Positions 1 through 12,115 of a DNA stretch of 64,000 nucleotides are shown one piece after another. The stretch covers positions 248,001-312,000 of the forward strand of contig JAGVRJ010000014.1 in the NCBI GenBank assembly GCA_019059635.1, read 5' to 3'. A model generated the notes under the pieces. That model did not search any database. It was not told the origin of the DNA and saw nothing but the letters and a program-made list of their open reading frames with translations. Position numbers and translations under genes: made by a program. Position 1 is the first letter of the stretch; every line of letters starts with the position of its first letter. Source of the DNA: Proales similis. Its lineage: Eukaryota > Rotifera > Eurotatoria > Ploima > Proalidae.

Positions 1-38
1 CGCTCTGTCCATACTTGTCTCTGATTTGCTCTGTCTAG

Positions 39-1034
<996 letters not shown>

Positions 1035-1868
1035 GCCGCCCTCAGGCACAGTGGTCCAGCCCTCTTTAATATTTTCAGCTTTTATTTCTACTTTTCTCTC
1101 TCTCTCTCTCTTTTTCTTTCCATATTTCCCCATTTGTTGTGCGCGCACAGCAAAAAGAAACATTTAACCAAAACAAAGAAACTATTCATTCAAGCGCACT
1201 CGTTCGGGGCGGAAGCGACTCAGTACAAACAAGCGAGCGAGCGCCGGCGCCTTCTTTTCTCAGCCTGTCGTCTTCGCCGCTGCCTAATGCCACCCTCATC
1301 CACTTCATGCCTCTTCACTGTCCACTCTCTGGACAGTAGCTGCCAGTATCTGTCTCTTTCTCTCTCTCTCTCCCCTACTCGTCGCATCTTTGACCATTCT
1401 CGCATCCTTCCATTTGTCCGTCTATGTGTCGGCCAATTGGCGTCTCTCTTCAAGTCCGACGCCCTTTTCACGCTCACTGGATTGAACCAAGAGAAGCTGT
1501 GACCAGGAGAGGCGCTCCTTCTCGTTCTGTCCTGTTCTCACTCTTTTCTCTCAGTCATTGAACTCATTGGGCCCATTGAGAGACGGACATTCACAAAAAA
1601 ACGAGCACTTGTTTCGATCTACTACGTATTTGGAGTAAACGATCCTCATTCTATCCACTCGTTTGCCAGCTCGCTGCAACCATTCGCTTCTTCTTCGTGG
1701 TCGTCTTTATTTTCCAACACAATCGTCTTTGTCGTGCTGGTCTCATTTTCTTCGGCCTTTTATTTTGCTCGTCTCCTCATCAAAAATCTATGAATAAACC
1801 AAAAACACACACACACACACAGGCTCAACCCGACACGTGTCTCGTCTGATTGCAACTGGCGTGCGGCT
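1035..1868 (+). other. 3' flank/UTR of CK2 alpha with CT tracts and a CA repeat
   Basis: No convincing coding region. The stretch holds several CT-rich runs (near 925, 1095, 1355), an AATAAA at about 1793 followed by a (CA)n run, and then the 5' region of the next gene. It is most simply the CK2 alpha 3' UTR plus a short spacer. Open frames here have repetitive composition and no family resemblance. Confidence 0.5.
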
Positions 1869-1928
1869 GTGAGGCGTCGCTACGCATTCAGTCCCTTGAG
1901 GACACAAAGATTAAACGGCTTGTTTAGA

Positions 1929-2288
1929 ATGATTGGAAAAGTGATCAAGGAGTCGACCAACATCACCGGCCTGAACGTGGCGCGCAATCCGCACCAGTCG
2001 CTCACTGTGCTCTACGAGAAGATAATGAAGAGCTTGGCCAAGATGCCCGAGTCGAGCAAGTACCGCGAGCACACCAGCAAGCTGGTGCAAGAGCGACTCA
2101 AGCTCGTTCAGGAGCTCAAAGATCCCGTAGAGCTGGAGAAGCGCATCAACGCCGGCCAAATCGAACAGGTGATCAAGGAGGCCGAGAACGAGCTGATGCT
2201 CGCGCGTAAAATGCTCGAATGGAAGCCGTGGGAGGCTCTGATCGGCCAGGCGCCCAACAATCAATGGAAATGGCCGGTCGGATCCTAA
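1929..2288 (+). CDS. NDUFA5: NADH dehydrogenase 1 alpha subcomplex subunit 5 (complex I B13)
   Basis: A 119-residue protein in one exon. It matches the NDUFA5 family along its length: N-terminal TNITGLNVARNPH, central helices with YREHTSKLVQERL, the family signature ENELMLARKMLEWKPWE, and the C-terminal QWKWPVG. NDUFA5 is a matrix-side accessory subunit of mitochondrial respiratory complex I, on the peripheral arm. The ATG at 1929 is preferred because it places the start where family members start; the frame stays open upstream to 1869 without an ATG. An AATAAA at about 2364 fits its 3' end. The family is normally 110-130 residues, so this copy is complete. Confidence 0.95.
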   Translation: MIGKVIKESTNITGLNVARNPHQSLTVLYEKIMKSLAKMPESSKYREHTSKLVQERLKLVQELKDPVELEKRINAGQIEQVIKEAENELMLARKMLEWKPWEALIGQAPNNQWKWPVGS

Positions 2289-2511
2289 ACGGCTAAGCAG
2301 CTTTCCATCGACTTTCCCGATTTGTCTCCTCTCTGTCTCTCTCTCGGATTGAATGTGTTAGAAATGAATAAAAGAGTTTTAGCGATTCACGTGACCACCG
2401 AGCGTCTGTGCTTTTCTTCTGTTGCGTTTGCGCTCGTCTGGCTCACTCGAATGCTGCTCGCATGGCATGGCTTGTGTGTTGGACCGTTTCTGTTGAGCTA
2501 AAAGGCGCAGG

Positions 2512-4037
2512 ATGCGATTTGAAGTGTGCCGTCGCAGTAAACGAGGCCTTGGCTGCCTCGAAAGACTCGGCGCCATCCACCACGGCGAGCAGCGCACGCC
2601 AACTCCGGCCTGCACGTTCTACATGCCGTCGGGCGCAGTGCCGTTCGTCACCAATGACCTGCTTCGGTTCGTGCAGCATCGGCCGAACATGGTCGAGGTG
2701 CCGCTCGCTTCAATGTAGGCCCCTGAAATCAGTAAAGCAAGCCTCTTTGATTAAGCTCTCAACTCAAGCGCGAGCAGCGTCGAGGACATAGCCAGCTCTG
2801 GCCGCAGCTTTAGACAGTTCTGTCGTCTGCCCGACGAGGCCGACTGCTGTTTGCTGTTGAGTGTGCACGATAACACCAGTGTGGGCAAAGAAGGCTTCAA
2901 CGAGGCCAACGGGGTCGCACTGTGGACCAAGAAGGGCAAGATCGTGATGAGCGTGGAGCAAGTGGCCCAATTGGCGGACAAGGCTCAGTTCGACTGGATC
3001 GAATGCTTGTACGACGACCAGAACACTCCGATGGAGTCGAAGCGACGAATGAAAAAGGCCATGGAGCGTACCATTCGATTTGTGGACGCCTCGTTCTCGT
3101 CCGAGCGGCAGCTCTTCGCCAAAGTTTGCACATTCTGCTCGTTTCTCGTTTGCATTATTAACGGCCACTTGCAAACAGTCAAAGACGCTGCTGATGCCGA
3201 TCACTGGCAACGAGGATCTTTCCATGAGACGTCTGATGCTGGACAGGATAATCAAGTCAGACTACGAGTTCAAAGCGGTCGCCTTTCATGGCCTTGAGCG
3301 CGATCTCAACTCAATGACCTTGAAGGATTGGTCCAAGTACGCCGCGATCGTCTCAGAGACAAACGTAAGCCACAGGTCGAACGACTGTCTGTTTGCGGCA
3401 ATGAATGCATGAGAAATTGCAGAAAGAGCTGAGCGAGCGCGGCTTCCATGTGCTTCGATCGCTTCCTCTGGCCACAAGCCCTGCCCAGGTGGTCGAGGCG
3501 GTCGAGCTCGGCATCGACCTCTTCACCGGATCCTATCCGGAGATCATAACCCAGATGGGCTTGGCACTCATGATCGACGTCGAGGAGAAGACCATTGAAG
3601 AGGAAGCACCGGCCAAGCGAGCCCGACTCGATCCTGTTCCAGTTCTGCTCGATCTGAACCATAAAGAGTAACCGCCCTCTCTTCTCCTTGTCTGTCTCCT
3701 TCGTCCTAAAGAGTGAACTTGAAGCTACTCTGAGCAGTTTGTGCCTCTCAAAGAGGGCTGTCCCTGCTACACATGCGAGCGGTTCTCGCGCGCCTACTTA
3801 AGCCATCTACTGCACACCAAAGAGATGAGCGCTTACACTCTTCTCATGATGCAAGTTTTGTTGTTGTTGTTGTTGTCCTATGCGTTAATAGACGTCTATT
3901 TTAACAGGCACAACATGAGCACTTACTACGCGTTCTTTGCGCGTTTGCGAGACTCGATCGAGCAGAACACGTTCGCCGCCTACAAGGCGTTCATCCTTGC
4001 CCAGTACGAGAGCGCCCATCCAACCTCAGCAGACTAG
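2512..4037 (+). CDS. QTRT2: Queuine tRNA-ribosyltransferase accessory subunit 2
   Basis: Non-catalytic partner of QTRT1 in the TGT enzyme, which swaps queuine for guanine at the wobble position of GUN-anticodon tRNAs; the mammalian complex associates with the outer mitochondrial membrane. Exons: 2512-2714, 2769-3123, 3179-3364, 3423-3667 and 3725-4037, about 433 residues. Diagnostic stretches are CTFYMPSGAVPFVTND near the start, EAVELGIDLFTGSYPE, and the C-terminal zinc site CPCYTC...RAYLSHLLHTKE, the TGT family CxC-x2-C-x(n)-H motif. Human QTRT2 is 415 residues. One oddity: between LLMM and HNMSTYY, where relatives read LLMMHN, there is an in-frame stretch (about 3850-3906) with a TTG run that ends in TTTTAACAG. 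It may be a small intron or a real insertion. Confidence 0.93.
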
Positions 4038-4247
4038 AGGGCTATTCCAATTACTCGTCGAATGTGCGAACTTGCAACTGAGAGCGGCTCTCTTGTTGCC
4101 CAGTCATGTTTGTCTCCTGAATAAACTTATTCAACAGCCAACTGCTGCTCTGTTTAAGCTACAGCGACGGTCTGATCGGCCGAGTTTGATGCAGTTTGTT
4201 TTTAACGCGTATTGGACATTTGTTTGGCAAGCAGTAGCAAAAACTCA

Positions 4248-6043
4248 ATGATGAGCAGCTTCCGTTGCCTGAGCGTGGGCTCGTACGTCGAGACCGAGTT
4301 TACTTCGGGCATCATCTACCCGCAGGCAGTGCTCATCGACGACGTTGATCAAGACCAGGCACGTGAGCAGCTTGTTTCTAGAGAAGCACTGTTGCTAAAG
4401 CTTCCACTAGAGGAACGAGGTGGTGATCGGCACGGCGAGCGGCGAGATTCACATCTACAAGGCGTCAATGAGCAGCCCCTGGCTCAAGTCAAGCAACCAA
4501 ATGAACGCCGTACGGGTGACACGTGCTCAATAGCGCTCGATAGATGGCAGTTGAATTTGCTCGTTTGCGCAGATCACTTGTTTGGTGTTCGACAGTCTGA
4601 CCGACTCGAAGCAAAAGTACTTGATCGCTCAGGACGCACTGGGCAGCATTTACATGTTCACCATCGGACTTGTAAGACGAAGCCTTCTGCCTAATAATGA
4701 GCTGCTAATCCAGTCACGGCGCAGACTCTGGCGCGTAGCAGACACGCGAGCGACATGCTGCCTTCAAGGACGATGAGCAGCATGCGCATGGACATGACGC
4801 TCTCCTACTGCTTCAAGCGGTTCATAAATCCCAAGTTCATGCAGGTGCAGCGAATCGGTAACTCTCACTTTATCCGCCTTTGGCCAATCGACCCACTGAA
4901 TTGACGCAGAGGACGCCAACCGGCTGTTTGTGGCCTACACTGACCGCATCATTCGCATGTTCATCTGGGACCCCAAGGGCCGAGACAGAGAGGACGAAAA
5001 GACGAACGTCTACGCGCCCAACACGCCCGGCAATCTGGTGTTCGAACGCTGCTGGGAGTTTGCGCACCAGATCTACTCGCTGAGCTTGATCCAAGAGGCA
5101 ACAGACAACGGCCAGTTCAAACAGCTTCTGCTGGTCTCTCACACGGGCGGACAGGCGGTGGTCTGCGACCTCTACGAGTCGAGCAGCCTGACGCGCAGGG
5201 CGTCGAGCAACTCGTGCGCCGAAGGAAAGCTTCTCGAGCTGAACGACGCCAACGAGCACAAGCAGCCATTCATCGACAACGCGGTCAATTTCATGAACTC
5301 GTCCAACGGCGATCAGAGCGCGGTGCCCTGCTTCATTCTGTCCGAGGTGAACTGCAGCCGATCGGACGGCAATGCGTTCCTCATCACCCAGGACGGGCAC
5401 ATTTACTTTTTCAACCTCCAGCTCGACCTGATGCCGATCAAGGAGTTCATTTGGCGTCGTCATTTGAACATCACTGTGCTCGACTATTACAAATGCGACT
5501 TGAATGTAAGTTAGAGCGGCCTCCGCTACTGCGCTAGCCATGCGACTCAAGCGAAACCAGAAAGACGGTAACGACGAACTGCTGATTGCGTCTGACAACG
5601 GACAGGTGCACGTGCTGAGCTGCGACGGCGACGTCGTTTGTCTGGACCTCGGCGAGCCGATTCGCTTGTTCAAGTTCGCCACTCTGCCCGTCTCTCAGGC
5701 GAGCTACACGAACCTGATACACGAGGCCGGCGGCGGCTCAGAGCTGGACCTGTGTCATCAGCTAATCGACTCGTCACCGCTCGTCTCGCCCGGCCGCCAC
5801 GACGAGTGCAAGGACATTCTCTGCTTCTTATTCGTTTCGGCGCTCACCGGCCGCATCTGTCTGGCGCAGAGCGAGCAAGTGTTCAGGCAGAGTCGCCTCC
5901 GCAACGAGGTAAACTTCAACTACGACTGCATAAACGTGTCGAGTCTTTTAGACAAACTGTCGCCCCGAGTGAGCGCCTACTTGGACAAGCAGGCCGACAA
6001 GCAGAAAGCGATCAGAGACCTTCTGCTGTGCCCGCGCCGCTAG
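4248..6043 (+). CDS. ITFG2: ITFG2-like KICSTOR complex subunit (FG-GAP/beta-propeller)
   Basis: About 506 residues from exons 4248-4358, 4411-4509, 4573-4671, 4725-4857, 4910-5505 and 5561-6043. It follows the ITFG2 layout: propeller blades with the DVDQDQRNEVVIGTASGEIHIYK repeat split over two exons, then ANRLFVAYTDRIIRMFIWD, GNAFLITQDGHIYFFN and NDELLIASDNGQVHVL, and a C-terminal helical tail. In mammals ITFG2, KPTN, C12orf66 and SZT2 form KICSTOR, which brings GATOR1 to lysosomes and restrains mTORC1. The first intron only fits the frame and the family alignment if its donor is GC (AG at 4357-4358, then GCACGT). The ATG at 4248 is immediately followed by a second ATG at 4251. The 3' end converges on OXA1L, with stops only 140 nt apart. 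Confidence 0.88.
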
Positions 6044-6183
6044 ACGCCGTCTCGCTCGTTCGACTCGATTCGGTGGGCGAGATTGTGTTGGCGAGATTGT
6101 GTTGGCGGAATAAAGCTCTTCAAATTCGCCTCTATCGCGTGTTTCCATCAAGTTTGCGTTTTATTTTTTGATCGAAATAAAGC

Positions 6184-7753
6184 TCAAGAGCTCTTCTCCT
6201 TCAACGGATTCGATTTGAACGTTTTGGTGGGCACCCGAGTGCCGGCCTGTGCGAACTGCTTCTCCCTGAGCTTGTCGCGCTCTTTGACTTCGCTGATAAT
6301 CTTCTGATTCTGAATGCTGTCCTTGAAGCCGGTGACCAGATTGCGCTGCTTTTTGCGCACCTCGCGCAGCTGCTGCTCTTCGAACTCGGTGAGCTGCGGG
6401 ATTTTGAAAAAGTTCTTGGCCGCCTTCTGATTCATCAGAACCGACGAGGCCAACGAGAACAGATTGGTGGTGCACACGTAGACCATGACGCCCTATTTAT
6501 TTTGGTGCCGCTCGATCAATACTCTGGCAGAGACAAGCAGACGGACGACTTACGTTGGGCATGAAGATGAAAAACGGGTAGGAGACGAGCGAGAGGCCGT
6601 ACATGAGCAGTTTGGTGTTGCTGCTCATACTGTCCGCGCTCATGCCCGTGTCCACTCCTCTCTGTTGAGGTCTGAATTGAAACTAGTTTTGAAGCGAAAG
6701 GACTCGGCACTTACGTAGACGATGGCGAATATGGACGCGGCGGCGAACGTCGGCAGCAAGTAGTACGGATCGGCGATGGTCAAGTCGGTGAACCACAAGT
6801 AGCCGCCGGTGCTCATGCTCTCCACCGGCAGCTTGCACATTTTGCGAATGGCAATGAACGCCGACACCACGAACGGAAACTGATCAATAGGCGAGCAGCT
6901 GAGGCGCACTCTGCTCTTTACACTTGGTTCTCTTGGGCACCTACCTGCAGCATTGGCGTGAGCATCGATGTGATTTTGATGTCGTTCGTCTTCATGAACT
7001 GCATGTACTCGTAGGAAGCGCGGCTCACTGCAACGAGAACCAAACTCAACGGGGCCTTTTGATGGCCGTCAGGAGCAGCACGTTCTTACCTGCCAGACTG
7101 TTGCCGGTCATTTTGGCCTCGCTCAGCTTCTCGTTAAGTGCAGCCATTTGCGGCGAGATTTTTCGCATTTTGGCCGCGTTCCGCTGCGATTTGACGGTGA
7201 TCGGAAAGAGCAACAGGCGCAGGCAGACTGCAAACAGAGAAATGGCCGGCACCCAGTCGAGGCCGAGGTCGGCATGCAGATACTCGATCAGCATCTGCAC
7301 CCAGCCGACCGGAGTGTAGTAGGAGCCGAGGCCCAGCGACTGAAGTGTCGGCTCTCCGAGCGCATTCAGCACCAGGCTCTCGTCGACCAGACTGGGCGCA
7401 GGCGGCTCCGGAATGTAGCCGCTGGCCACATCTAGTGTCGAGCTGGCCACATCTGGCGTCGAGCTGGCCCCTTGGACCGGCTGAGCGGCTGCCGCATTGC
7501 TCTCTGCGCTCAGGTTTATTGTCTCGGCAGTTGAATCAGATGGCGGCTGTGGACTCTTGCCCCAGAGACCGAGCCAGGCGAACGAAGCGAACGAGCGAGG
7601 CGGCTGCGCTTTGCACTCAACGATTCTCCTATTCAGATTGAGCTGAGGCTGTGGCACGCGGCCAATGGCCACATGGAGCGTCCGATTGAAGGCCTTTTTA
7701 GGTTTTAAATTGGATGAAATGAACAAGTGAAAACAGAGATCGTGCAGACGCAA
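6184..7753 (-). CDS. OXA1L: Mitochondrial inner-membrane insertase OXA1L (start codon unresolved)
   Basis: YidC/Oxa1 insertase that places mitochondrially encoded and nuclear proteins into the inner membrane. Exons read on the minus strand: 7753-7090, 7027-6945, 6879-6715, 6661-6554 and 6492-6184. The first membrane region follows YTPVGWVQMLIEYLH; then come SQRNAAKMRKISPQM, the FPFVVSAFIAIRKM segment, WFTDLTIADPYYLLP, and the last pair of helices ending TTNLFSLASSVLM. The C-terminal tail is basic and charged, as in ribosome-binding Oxa1 tails. The N-terminal part is low in acidic residues and rich in Ser, Arg and Pro, consistent with a matrix presequence. No ATG lies in frame upstream of the conserved region down to the neighbouring VPS15 stop at 7898, so a further 5' exon, a non-AUG start or trans-splicing must be considered. 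The 7753 limit is only where the open frame begins (TTG). Confidence 0.9.
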
Positions 7754-7897
7754 TGAGACTGGGAGGGACGCGAACGAACAAACGAGTGCAAAGGCGCCAG
7801 TGGGTTTAGGGCCAGACCTAGAGAGAGCGCGTTTGCTTCGCTTTTATTTCGATTCAAAACAAGTTTCAGGAACGTGTGAGGCTGACTAGGTGCGGCG

Positions 7898-10800
7898 CTA
7901 TCGCCATATTTTCAGGGTGCCGTCGCGGGCCGCAGTGATGTAAAGCGGCTGCTGCGATTTGCCGGACGACGGACACATGATCAGCTGAGTGATGGAGTCG
8001 TGATGATGCGTGAAATAGCTCTGGTAGATGAGAGCAGGCTGATTGACGGGCTTGGCCGGCATCGAGCTCTCTTGCTCGTAGAGGACGCGAGTGCCCTCGA
8101 TCTGGCGCAGTTCGTAGGCGCGCGCCACCGAGCCGAGCTCTTTGCCGTGTTCGGACCAGCTCTTGGCTGCAGCGCTCGAGCTCTGCAGATTGTGCGCCGA
8201 CGAGACTATGAACGACTCGTCGGTGGGCCGATCGAGGTCGATGAAGCGAATCTTGGAGTCGCTGCCAGCGCAGAGCAGTCCGTTCGGCTTGCCGGCACAC
8301 GCATACAGGCCGGTGAAGTGATGGTTGGAGAAGCGATTGCGAGAGAGAGGCGCCACGTTCTGCACGCCCCAGAACACAAACTCGGGCTCGGCAGGCCGTG
8401 TCGTGTTCCACACGGTCAGCTCGTTGTTGCCCATGTAGGCGGCGACCAGACACTCGGCTCGGCTCGGATGCACGGCGAGACGCGAGACGGCCGTGCGCGA
8501 CCGGTGCTCGAACGTCTGCACTGGCAGCAGATAGCGCAGATCGAGCACTTCGATGCGGCCCGAGGAGGTGCCCATCGCCAGCCAGGTGTAGTTCGGGTCG
8601 GTGAGCATCGAGCTGACGTAGCCGTGCTTTAGATCGCGGCGCAGCTCGAACGCCGCCGAGCGAGTGCGCATGTCCACACAGTTGACGTCGCCGTTGCTGC
8701 TCGAGTAGACGAATATGCCCTGGGCGCCCGTGCGCAGGTAGTCGACCGGATTGAGGGCGGCTGCGGGCCACGTGCTGCTCACGTCGTCCATGTGAATGAG
8801 CTCGATCGGCTCGTTGGCCTTGCAGGTGCACATGCGCCGTTCGAGTTTTGTTTTGCGCAAGTAGAACACTTTGGTCTGCTCGATTGGTGCTTTCGGCGCC
8901 GGCTGCATACAGAGTTTGCACGAGTTCGAACGGAACAGGTTGTCGGCCGAGTACAAGCGGTACTGCGTTCGGTTCGAGTTAAAGTCCATCAAATGGAACT
9001 TGAAATCCTCACACAATATGGCCAGCGAGTGATTGGAGCAGAACGCGGTGGCGATCGGACGCGAGCCGGGCGACTCTTGCTTCATGTCGTAGGTGAACGC
9101 CGACTTGAAGAAGCCGGCGCGCACGTCCAGCAGCTGATTGACCGACCAGAGCTTGACGCAGGCGTCCGACACCGAGCAAGTGGCAAAGTAGCTGGCGTTT
9201 GCGTTTCGACACAAGCGGTCTATTCGATTGGCGTGCTCGTTCGACTGGGCGATCAGGAAGCCCTTGGGTCGGTAGTCGGCCGTGCGGGCTGCGTTCGCGC
9301 TCGGCGCCGAGTTGAGATCGCGGCGCGCACATTTGCGCCTCTGCTCGTCGTAGACGCACTTGGCCAAGTCAAGATACGTGTCCAGCAGGCCTTGGCCGGG
9401 TCGAATGTACTTGGGACACGATATTGAGCTGGCGGTGCGACGTGCGGCGCCGTCGGCCGCTGCGTCAGACGCGGCCCGCAGACGCCACTGGAGCAGGTCT
9501 TGACTGTGCCTCTCTAGCAGCTGGTGTGCGCCGACGTCCACATGCGCTGATGCAGTGATCATCGAGCCGGTCGAGTCGGTGTTGTGAATGCTCGAGCTGA
9601 GTCGGGACCGGCGCGTTTTGCTCATAAAGTCGCGCAGCTGCAGCAGCTTGTCCTCGTCCTCTTCGAGCAGGCCCAAGTGGCAGATTTTGTCAAACAGCTG
9701 CTGCACGTTCGGGTCGGCACAGTCCAAATAGCCGGGCAAGCAGTTCTGGTTGGTCAGCTGTCGGATCTCTTGCCGCTGGCTCAGATAGATGAAGAGCTCG
9801 TCAGAGTGGCCGTCCTGCAGAATGGCGTCGTAGACCGAGCGCTTCACCGGCGCCCTCAGACACGCAAACAGAGCCTCGTCGGTGTCGAATATGGCCGAGT
9901 CGACTTTGATGAACGGCGACAAGAGCGGCAGCAGAGAGCACATCAGATCGGCCGAGTTGAGTCCAGAGTTGAGCGCGCAGCTCGGCGAGCACATGCGGCA
10001 AATGAAGTGAACGGCGCCAAATCTGAGCCAGAGAGTCGGATGCGCCAGCAGCGCCGCAATGTGGTTCTCCACAAAGTGAAATATCTGACTCTTGTCGAGC
10101 AGGCCGAGCTCGAGCATGCTGCTAAGACAGAGCAGGGCCCGGTAGATGACAAACTCTTCGGAGTCGCGCAGACCCTGCTCGAGCAGAGGCTTCACAATCT
10201 CCACACTTTCCCAGCCGATGCAGCTCAGCACCGGACAGAGGGCGTCGAAAAAGGCCGCTCGGGCCGACCAGTCTGCTTTCTCGTTCAATATTGTGATCAT
10301 GTGAGAGAGCAGCAGCTCTGAGGTCTTGTGGCGGCCGAAGAAAGAGCACAGCTTGCCGATGTCGCTTTTGATTAGCGTCTCTTTGACCGCGTTTGTGGAC
10401 ATGCCACCGCCGCCGCTGCTCTCCTCGTCGTCGGTCATCAGATGAATCACGATCCTGGTCACTCGGGTCTGGTAGTGCTCTCTCTCTTTCTCGTAGGCGT
10501 CGTCGACCTCGTTCGACGGCTGCTTGTTCACATAGGCCAAGTCCAAGTATCGAAGCGAGGTGAGCGACACGCTGGCTATCACTTTGGCCACACTGCAGCG
10601 CACCAGAATCGAGCGGTCGGTGGCCATTCGCTCGAGCGAGTCGAACACGAGCTCCGGAAAGACGTTCAAATTTTGAATGTCAATTTGCTGTATTTGAGCG
10701 AGACATTCGCTGAGCGCAAATATGAGACGCGACTTGACCATGGGCGAGTGCGTTTGATGCTGTTGAGGATCGAGCCAGGCCAAGTAGTAGGGCAGCAGTC

Positions 10801-12115
10801 GGTCGAGAACGTCCACGTCGGACAAGTAGCGGCTGAACGCGGCCATCAGCTCGATGGCGACCAGCTTGCTCTCGGTGAACTTCAACTTGCGCACGCAGGA
10901 CAGCAGCAGAGAGGAGAGGATGAGGAATGCCTGGTTGCTGCTCTCGGCGCTCGGCTCGTCATTTGTGTTGAGTCGCAGGCTTTTGAGCAGAGTGGCAAGC
11001 TCTTGCTTGAGTTTGAAGACCATTTGGTCGGCGCTCAGCGAGCCGGTCACAAACGGGCTGATGTAGCTCTTGAGGAAGACAAAGTAGCTGGGAAATGCGC
11101 GATCGCTCTGGTCCTGCAGGTGCTCGTGCGCCGACTTTCGCTTGTAGGCGTCGCGTTCGAGCATGTTGGTGAGCATCGAGAGCACGTGCTCGTCTTCTAT
11201 TTCGCTGTTGAGCTGCTCTAGAATGTCGTGCTTGCGCTCGGCATAGGCGAGCATGTGCGCAAAGTCGAACAGAGGCCGCTCGATGAAGAGCTCGGCGAGA
11301 ACGCAGCCGACCGAGAACATGTCCATGCTCGGCTTGAACTGGGCCGGCTCGGGCGGCATTAGCAGGCGCTCGTCGTAGTCGCTCGGACACTTGAGCCGCT
11401 CGGGCGCCAGGTAGCAGGTGCGACGTCTGCTTATGTCAAAGTAGTAGTTGAAGTCGGCGCTCGGATGATTCTTGCTCAAGTAGATCGGCTTGAACGAGGC
11501 AAAGTCGACCAGACTCAGCCAGAGGAACGAGTTGATCAGCACGTTCTCGATCTTTATGTCGCCGTGCACAATCTGAAGCGAGTGAATCTCGTGCACGGCG
11601 CACAGCAGCTGATAGGCGATCCACTTTTTCTCGATCAGACTCAAGAACGGCCTCGTGCTCATCCGGTCGTACAAGTTGTACTTGATGTACTGGCGAAAGA
11701 GGAACGCCGCTCGCTCGGTGATTATCGGCTCCTCAAACGGCAGGCAGTTCTTGTACTGGCCGTACTGGCTGTTGAGTGTGCGCATCACCTCTTTGACTCG
11801 CTCGCTGTACGAGTCGAGTCGAATGCTCGAGTCGTATTTGGGAAATATTTTCACCACAACTTGCTGCTGAAGCTCACGCAGCAGGCGCCGACTGCGCGCC
11901 GAGCGCGCCTCGTTCGACTCGCTCGTCTCGGCATCTTCGAGCTCGAGCTCGGAGCGCAGCGCGTCGTCAATCAGCGACTCGATCAGATTCACACGCGCCG
12001 TCTTCATGAACGTCGTGCTGCCCAGACTTGCCCTGAACTGAACGCTCGTCTTCAGGTCGAGCAGGTAGTTCTCGACGCTTTGAATTTGCGAGGGCACCAG
12101 AGCCTGGTTGCCCAT
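7898..12115 (-). CDS. PIK3R4: VPS15 / PI3-kinase regulatory subunit 4
   Basis: A single 4.2-kb exon encodes 1405 residues (human VPS15 is 1358). VPS15 is the pseudokinase-like scaffold of the class III PI3K VPS34 complex, acting in autophagy and endosome sorting. The N-terminus MGNQ is a myristoylation site, conserved in the family. The kinase domain (about 20-310) has VHGDIKIENVLI and the family-typical DFASFKP in place of DFG, then RRTCYLAPERLK. HEAT-like helical repeats follow in the middle. The C-terminal WD40 propeller (about 980-1405) includes FATCSVSDACVKLWSVN and ITAARDGTLKIWR at the end. An intronless copy of so large a gene is notable beside multi-exon neighbours. The OXA1L open frame starts about 145 nt downstream on the same strand. 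Confidence 0.97.
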   Translation of the reverse strand: MGNQALVPSQIQSVENYLLDLKTSVQFRASLGSTTFMKTARVNLIESLIDDALRSELELEDAETSESNEARSARSRRLLRELQQQVVVKIFPKYDSSIRLDSYSERVKEVMRTLNSQYGQYKNCLPFEEPIITERAAFLFRQYIKYNLYDRMSTRPFLSLIEKKWIAYQLLCAVHEIHSLQIVHGDIKIENVLINSFLWLSLVDFASFKPIYLSKNHPSADFNYYFDISRRRTCYLAPERLKCPSDYDERLLMPPEPAQFKPSMDMFSVGCVLAELFIERPLFDFAHMLAYAERKHDILEQLNSEIEDEHVLSMLTNMLERDAYKRKSAHEHLQDQSDRAFPSYFVFLKSYISPFVTGSLSADQMVFKLKQELATLLKSLRLNTNDEPSAESSNQAFLILSSLLLSCVRKLKFTESKLVAIELMAAFSRYLSDVDVLDRLLPYYLAWLDPQQHQTHSPMVKSRLIFALSECLAQIQQIDIQNLNVFPELVFDSLERMATDRSILVRCSVAKVIASVSLTSLRYLDLAYVNKQPSNEVDDAYEKEREHYQTRVTRIVIHLMTDDEESSGGGGMSTNAVKETLIKSDIGKLCSFFGRHKTSELLLSHMITILNEKADWSARAAFFDALCPVLSCIGWESVEIVKPLLEQGLRDSEEFVIYRALLCLSSMLELGLLDKSQIFHFVENHIAALLAHPTLWLRFGAVHFICRMCSPSCALNSGLNSADLMCSLLPLLSPFIKVDSAIFDTDEALFACLRAPVKRSVYDAILQDGHSDELFIYLSQRQEIRQLTNQNCLPGYLDCADPNVQQLFDKICHLGLLEEDEDKLLQLRDFMSKTRRSRLSSSIHNTDSTGSMITASAHVDVGAHQLLERHSQDLLQWRLRAASDAAADGAARRTASSISCPKYIRPGQGLLDTYLDLAKCVYDEQRRKCARRDLNSAPSANAARTADYRPKGFLIAQSNEHANRIDRLCRNANASYFATCSVSDACVKLWSVNQLLDVRAGFFKSAFTYDMKQESPGSRPIATAFCSNHSLAILCEDFKFHLMDFNSNRTQYRLYSADNLFRSNSCKLCMQPAPKAPIEQTKVFYLRKTKLERRMCTCKANEPIELIHMDDVSSTWPAAALNPVDYLRTGAQGIFVYSSSNGDVNCVDMRTRSAAFELRRDLKHGYVSSMLTDPNYTWLAMGTSSGRIEVLDLRYLLPVQTFEHRSRTAVSRLAVHPSRAECLVAAYMGNNELTVWNTTRPAEPEFVFWGVQNVAPLSRNRFSNHHFTGLYACAGKPNGLLCAGSDSKIRFIDLDRPTDESFIVSSAHNLQSSSAAAKSWSEHGKELGSVARAYELRQIEGTRVLYEQESSMPAKPVNQPALIYQSYFTHHHDSITQLIMCPSSGKSQQPLYITAARDGTLKIWR

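Noticed and set aside
8000..11221. Long plus-strand open frames opposite VPS15 (for example 8000-8632 and 10442-11221)
   Set aside because: They are antisense shadows of a GC-biased coding exon, with no family resemblance; the minus strand is an unbroken VPS15.
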